Origin: Flavobacteriaceae bacterium
Lineage (GTDB): Bacteria > Bacteroidota > Bacteroidia > Flavobacteriales > Flavobacteriaceae
Assembly: GCA_019090365.1 (NCBI GenBank)
Contig: JAHRWC010000358.1
Span: 1-7,547 of the forward strand
DNA length: 7,547 nucleotides
Direction of reading: 5' to 3'
The notes beneath the pieces are model-generated. The model saw nothing but the letters and a program-made list of their open reading frames with translations. It made no database searches and was not told where the DNA came from. Positions 6,628 to 7,547 of the stretch are shown in pieces (the stretch's first letter is position 1; the number at the start of each line of letters is the position of its first letter). The position numbers and the translations under genes were made by a program.

Positions 6628-6658
6628 TTGCAGTCCAACCAAAGAAATAGTAACTTAG
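6627..6658 (+). promoter_or_regulatory. Candidate Bacteroidota-type promoter for recA
   Basis: TTTG at 6627-6630 is followed after 20 bp by TAACTTAG at 6651-6658, one mismatch from TAnnTTTG. Transcription would begin near 6664, giving a short leader of about 25 nt before the recA ATG. That leader is A-rich with no strong Shine-Dalgarno site, as is usual in this phylum. No E. coli- or Bacillus-type LexA box is apparent, so any SOS control here is not visible. Confidence 0.5.
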
Positions 6659-6688
6659 CGAGTTAATATAGTCAAGAAATTAGATACG

Positions 6689-7547
6689 ATGAGCAAAGAA
6701 AACGAAGCAAAATTAAAAGCACTTAAGCTAACATTAGATAAATTAGATAAAACGTACGGTAAAGGTACTGTAATGAAAATGGGAGATGCTCCTGTTCAAG
6801 AAGTAGAGGTAATTCCAACAGGTTCTTTAGGATTAGATATTGCCTTAGGAGTTGGAGGATACCCAAGAGGAAGAGTTGTTGAAATATATGGACCTGAATC
6901 TTCTGGTAAAACTACTTTAACCCTACATGCAATTGCTGAGTGTCAGAAAAAAGGTGGTATTGCAGCTTTTATTGATGCTGAACATGCATTTGATAGATAT
7001 TATGCTAAAAATTTAGGGGTTGATATTGAAAATTTAATTATTTCTCAACCTGATAATGGAGAACAAGCTTTAGAAATTACCGATAACTTAATTAGAAGTG
7101 GAGCTATCGATTTAATTGTAATCGATTCAGTTGCTGCATTAACTCCAAAAAGTGAAATTGAAGGAGAAATGGGAGATTCTAAAATGGGACTTCATGCTCG
7201 ATTAATGTCACAAGCACTAAGAAAGTTAACTAGCTCAATCAGTAAAACAAATTGTACTGTATTCTTCATTAATCAATTACGTGAGAAAATCGGTGTAATG
7301 TTTGGAAATCCAGAAACTACAACTGGAGGAAATGCATTAAAATTTTACGCTTCTGTTCGTTTAGATATTAGACGTTCTACACAAATTAAAAACTCTAATA
7401 GTGAAGTTCTTGGTAATAAAACACGTGTAAAAGTTGTAAAAAACAAAGTTGCACCCCCTTTTAAATTAGCCGAATTTGATATCATGTACGGATTAGGAAT
7501 ATCAAAAGTTGGTGAGATAATAGATCTTGGTGTTAACTTTGAAATCA
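6689..7547 (+). CDS. recA: Recombinase RecA (partial, 3' end beyond the window)
   Basis: The first 286 codons of RecA, the ATP-dependent strand-exchange protein of homologous recombination and the SOS co-protease. The reading frame is open to the window edge, so the C-terminal part is missing only because of the cut. Visible landmarks are Walker [10 protein letters not shown] (68-76), DAEHAFD (96-102) with catalytic Glu98, Walker B LIVIDS (142-147), the loop 1 region [10 protein letters not shown] (158-167), [23 protein letters not shown] (192-214) covering loop 2, and [13 protein letters not shown] (217-229). The N-terminus [29 protein letters not shown] is the usual oligomerisation helix, which supports the ATG at 6689. 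Ala100-Phe101-Asp102 replaces the E. coli Ala-Leu-Asp, which I know as usual in Bacteroidota. It is divergent from the ricT operon. All residues needed for activity in this part are present. Confidence 0.98.
   Translation, partial: MSKENEAKLKALKLTLDKLDKTYGKGTVMKMGDAPVQEVEVIPTGSLGLDIALGVGGYPRGRVVEIYGPESSGKTTLTLHAIAECQKKGGIAAFIDAEHAFDRYYAKNLGVDIENLIISQPDNGEQALEITDNLIRSGAIDLIVIDSVAALTPKSEIEGEMGDSKMGLHARLMSQALRKLTSSISKTNCTVFFINQLREKIGVMFGNPETTTGGNALKFYASVRLDIRRSTQIKNSNSEVLGNKTRVKVVKNKVAPPFKLAEFDIMYGLGISKVGEIIDLGVNFEI

Noticed and set aside
6447..6638. A 63-codon open frame on the minus strand upstream of ricT
   Set aside because: It covers the predicted promoter, has low-complexity Ile/Tyr/Phe-rich content typical of translated AT-rich spacer, and resembles no family.
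1..7547. A defence island, mobile element, CRISPR array or biosynthetic cluster
   Set aside because: All genes are recognisable housekeeping, envelope or metabolic genes with uniform base composition. No transposase, integrase, tRNA boundary or array-like repeat was seen.

Overview
The window is low-GC DNA that looks like the chromosome of a member of the Bacteroidota, most likely the family Flavobacteriaceae. Four things point there: a gliding-motility lipoprotein (GldH), a secreted protein with a type IX secretion (T9SS) C-terminal sorting domain, a RicT/PSP1 protein with a Cys-rich N-terminus, and promoter-like sites of the Bacteroidota kind (TTTG, about 20 bp, TAnnTTTG) rather than the E. 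coli kind. The species cannot be named from this sequence.

Layout. Six complete genes read leftwards (minus strand) and one incomplete gene reads rightwards. From the right: recA starts at 6689 and runs off the window end. A 266-bp divergent intergenic region (6423-6688) carries a candidate promoter for each direction, plus several small inverted repeats. Leftwards come ricT (PSP1 family), gldH (overlapping ricT by 11 bp) and a class A penicillin-binding protein (5 bp further on), a tightly packed set that looks like one operon. After a 67-bp gap come the two subunits of a 3-oxoacid CoA-transferase (scoA and scoB, overlapping by 1 bp as TAATG). After 17 bp comes a secreted DUF1028 protein with a T9SS sorting domain, whose stop codon is at the very edge of the window.

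How the genes work together. RecA is core DNA repair. The ricT-gldH-PBP1A set joins a probable RNA-processing regulator, a gliding/T9SS lipoprotein and a cell-wall polymerase, so it is mostly concerned with the envelope. ScoAB moves CoA between succinyl-CoA and acetoacetate-like 3-oxoacids. The DUF1028 protein is a predicted T9SS cargo, and GldH belongs to the gliding machinery that is functionally tied to T9SS, so machinery and putative cargo lie about 4 kb apart.

I see no mobile element, CRISPR array, tRNA, rRNA, phage gene or defence system. This is largely an ordinary core region. The points worth a second look are the uncharacterised secreted DUF1028 protein next to a CoA-transferase, the Cys-rich head and Arg/Asn tail of RicT, and palindromic elements in the ricT leader and just before the scoA start.
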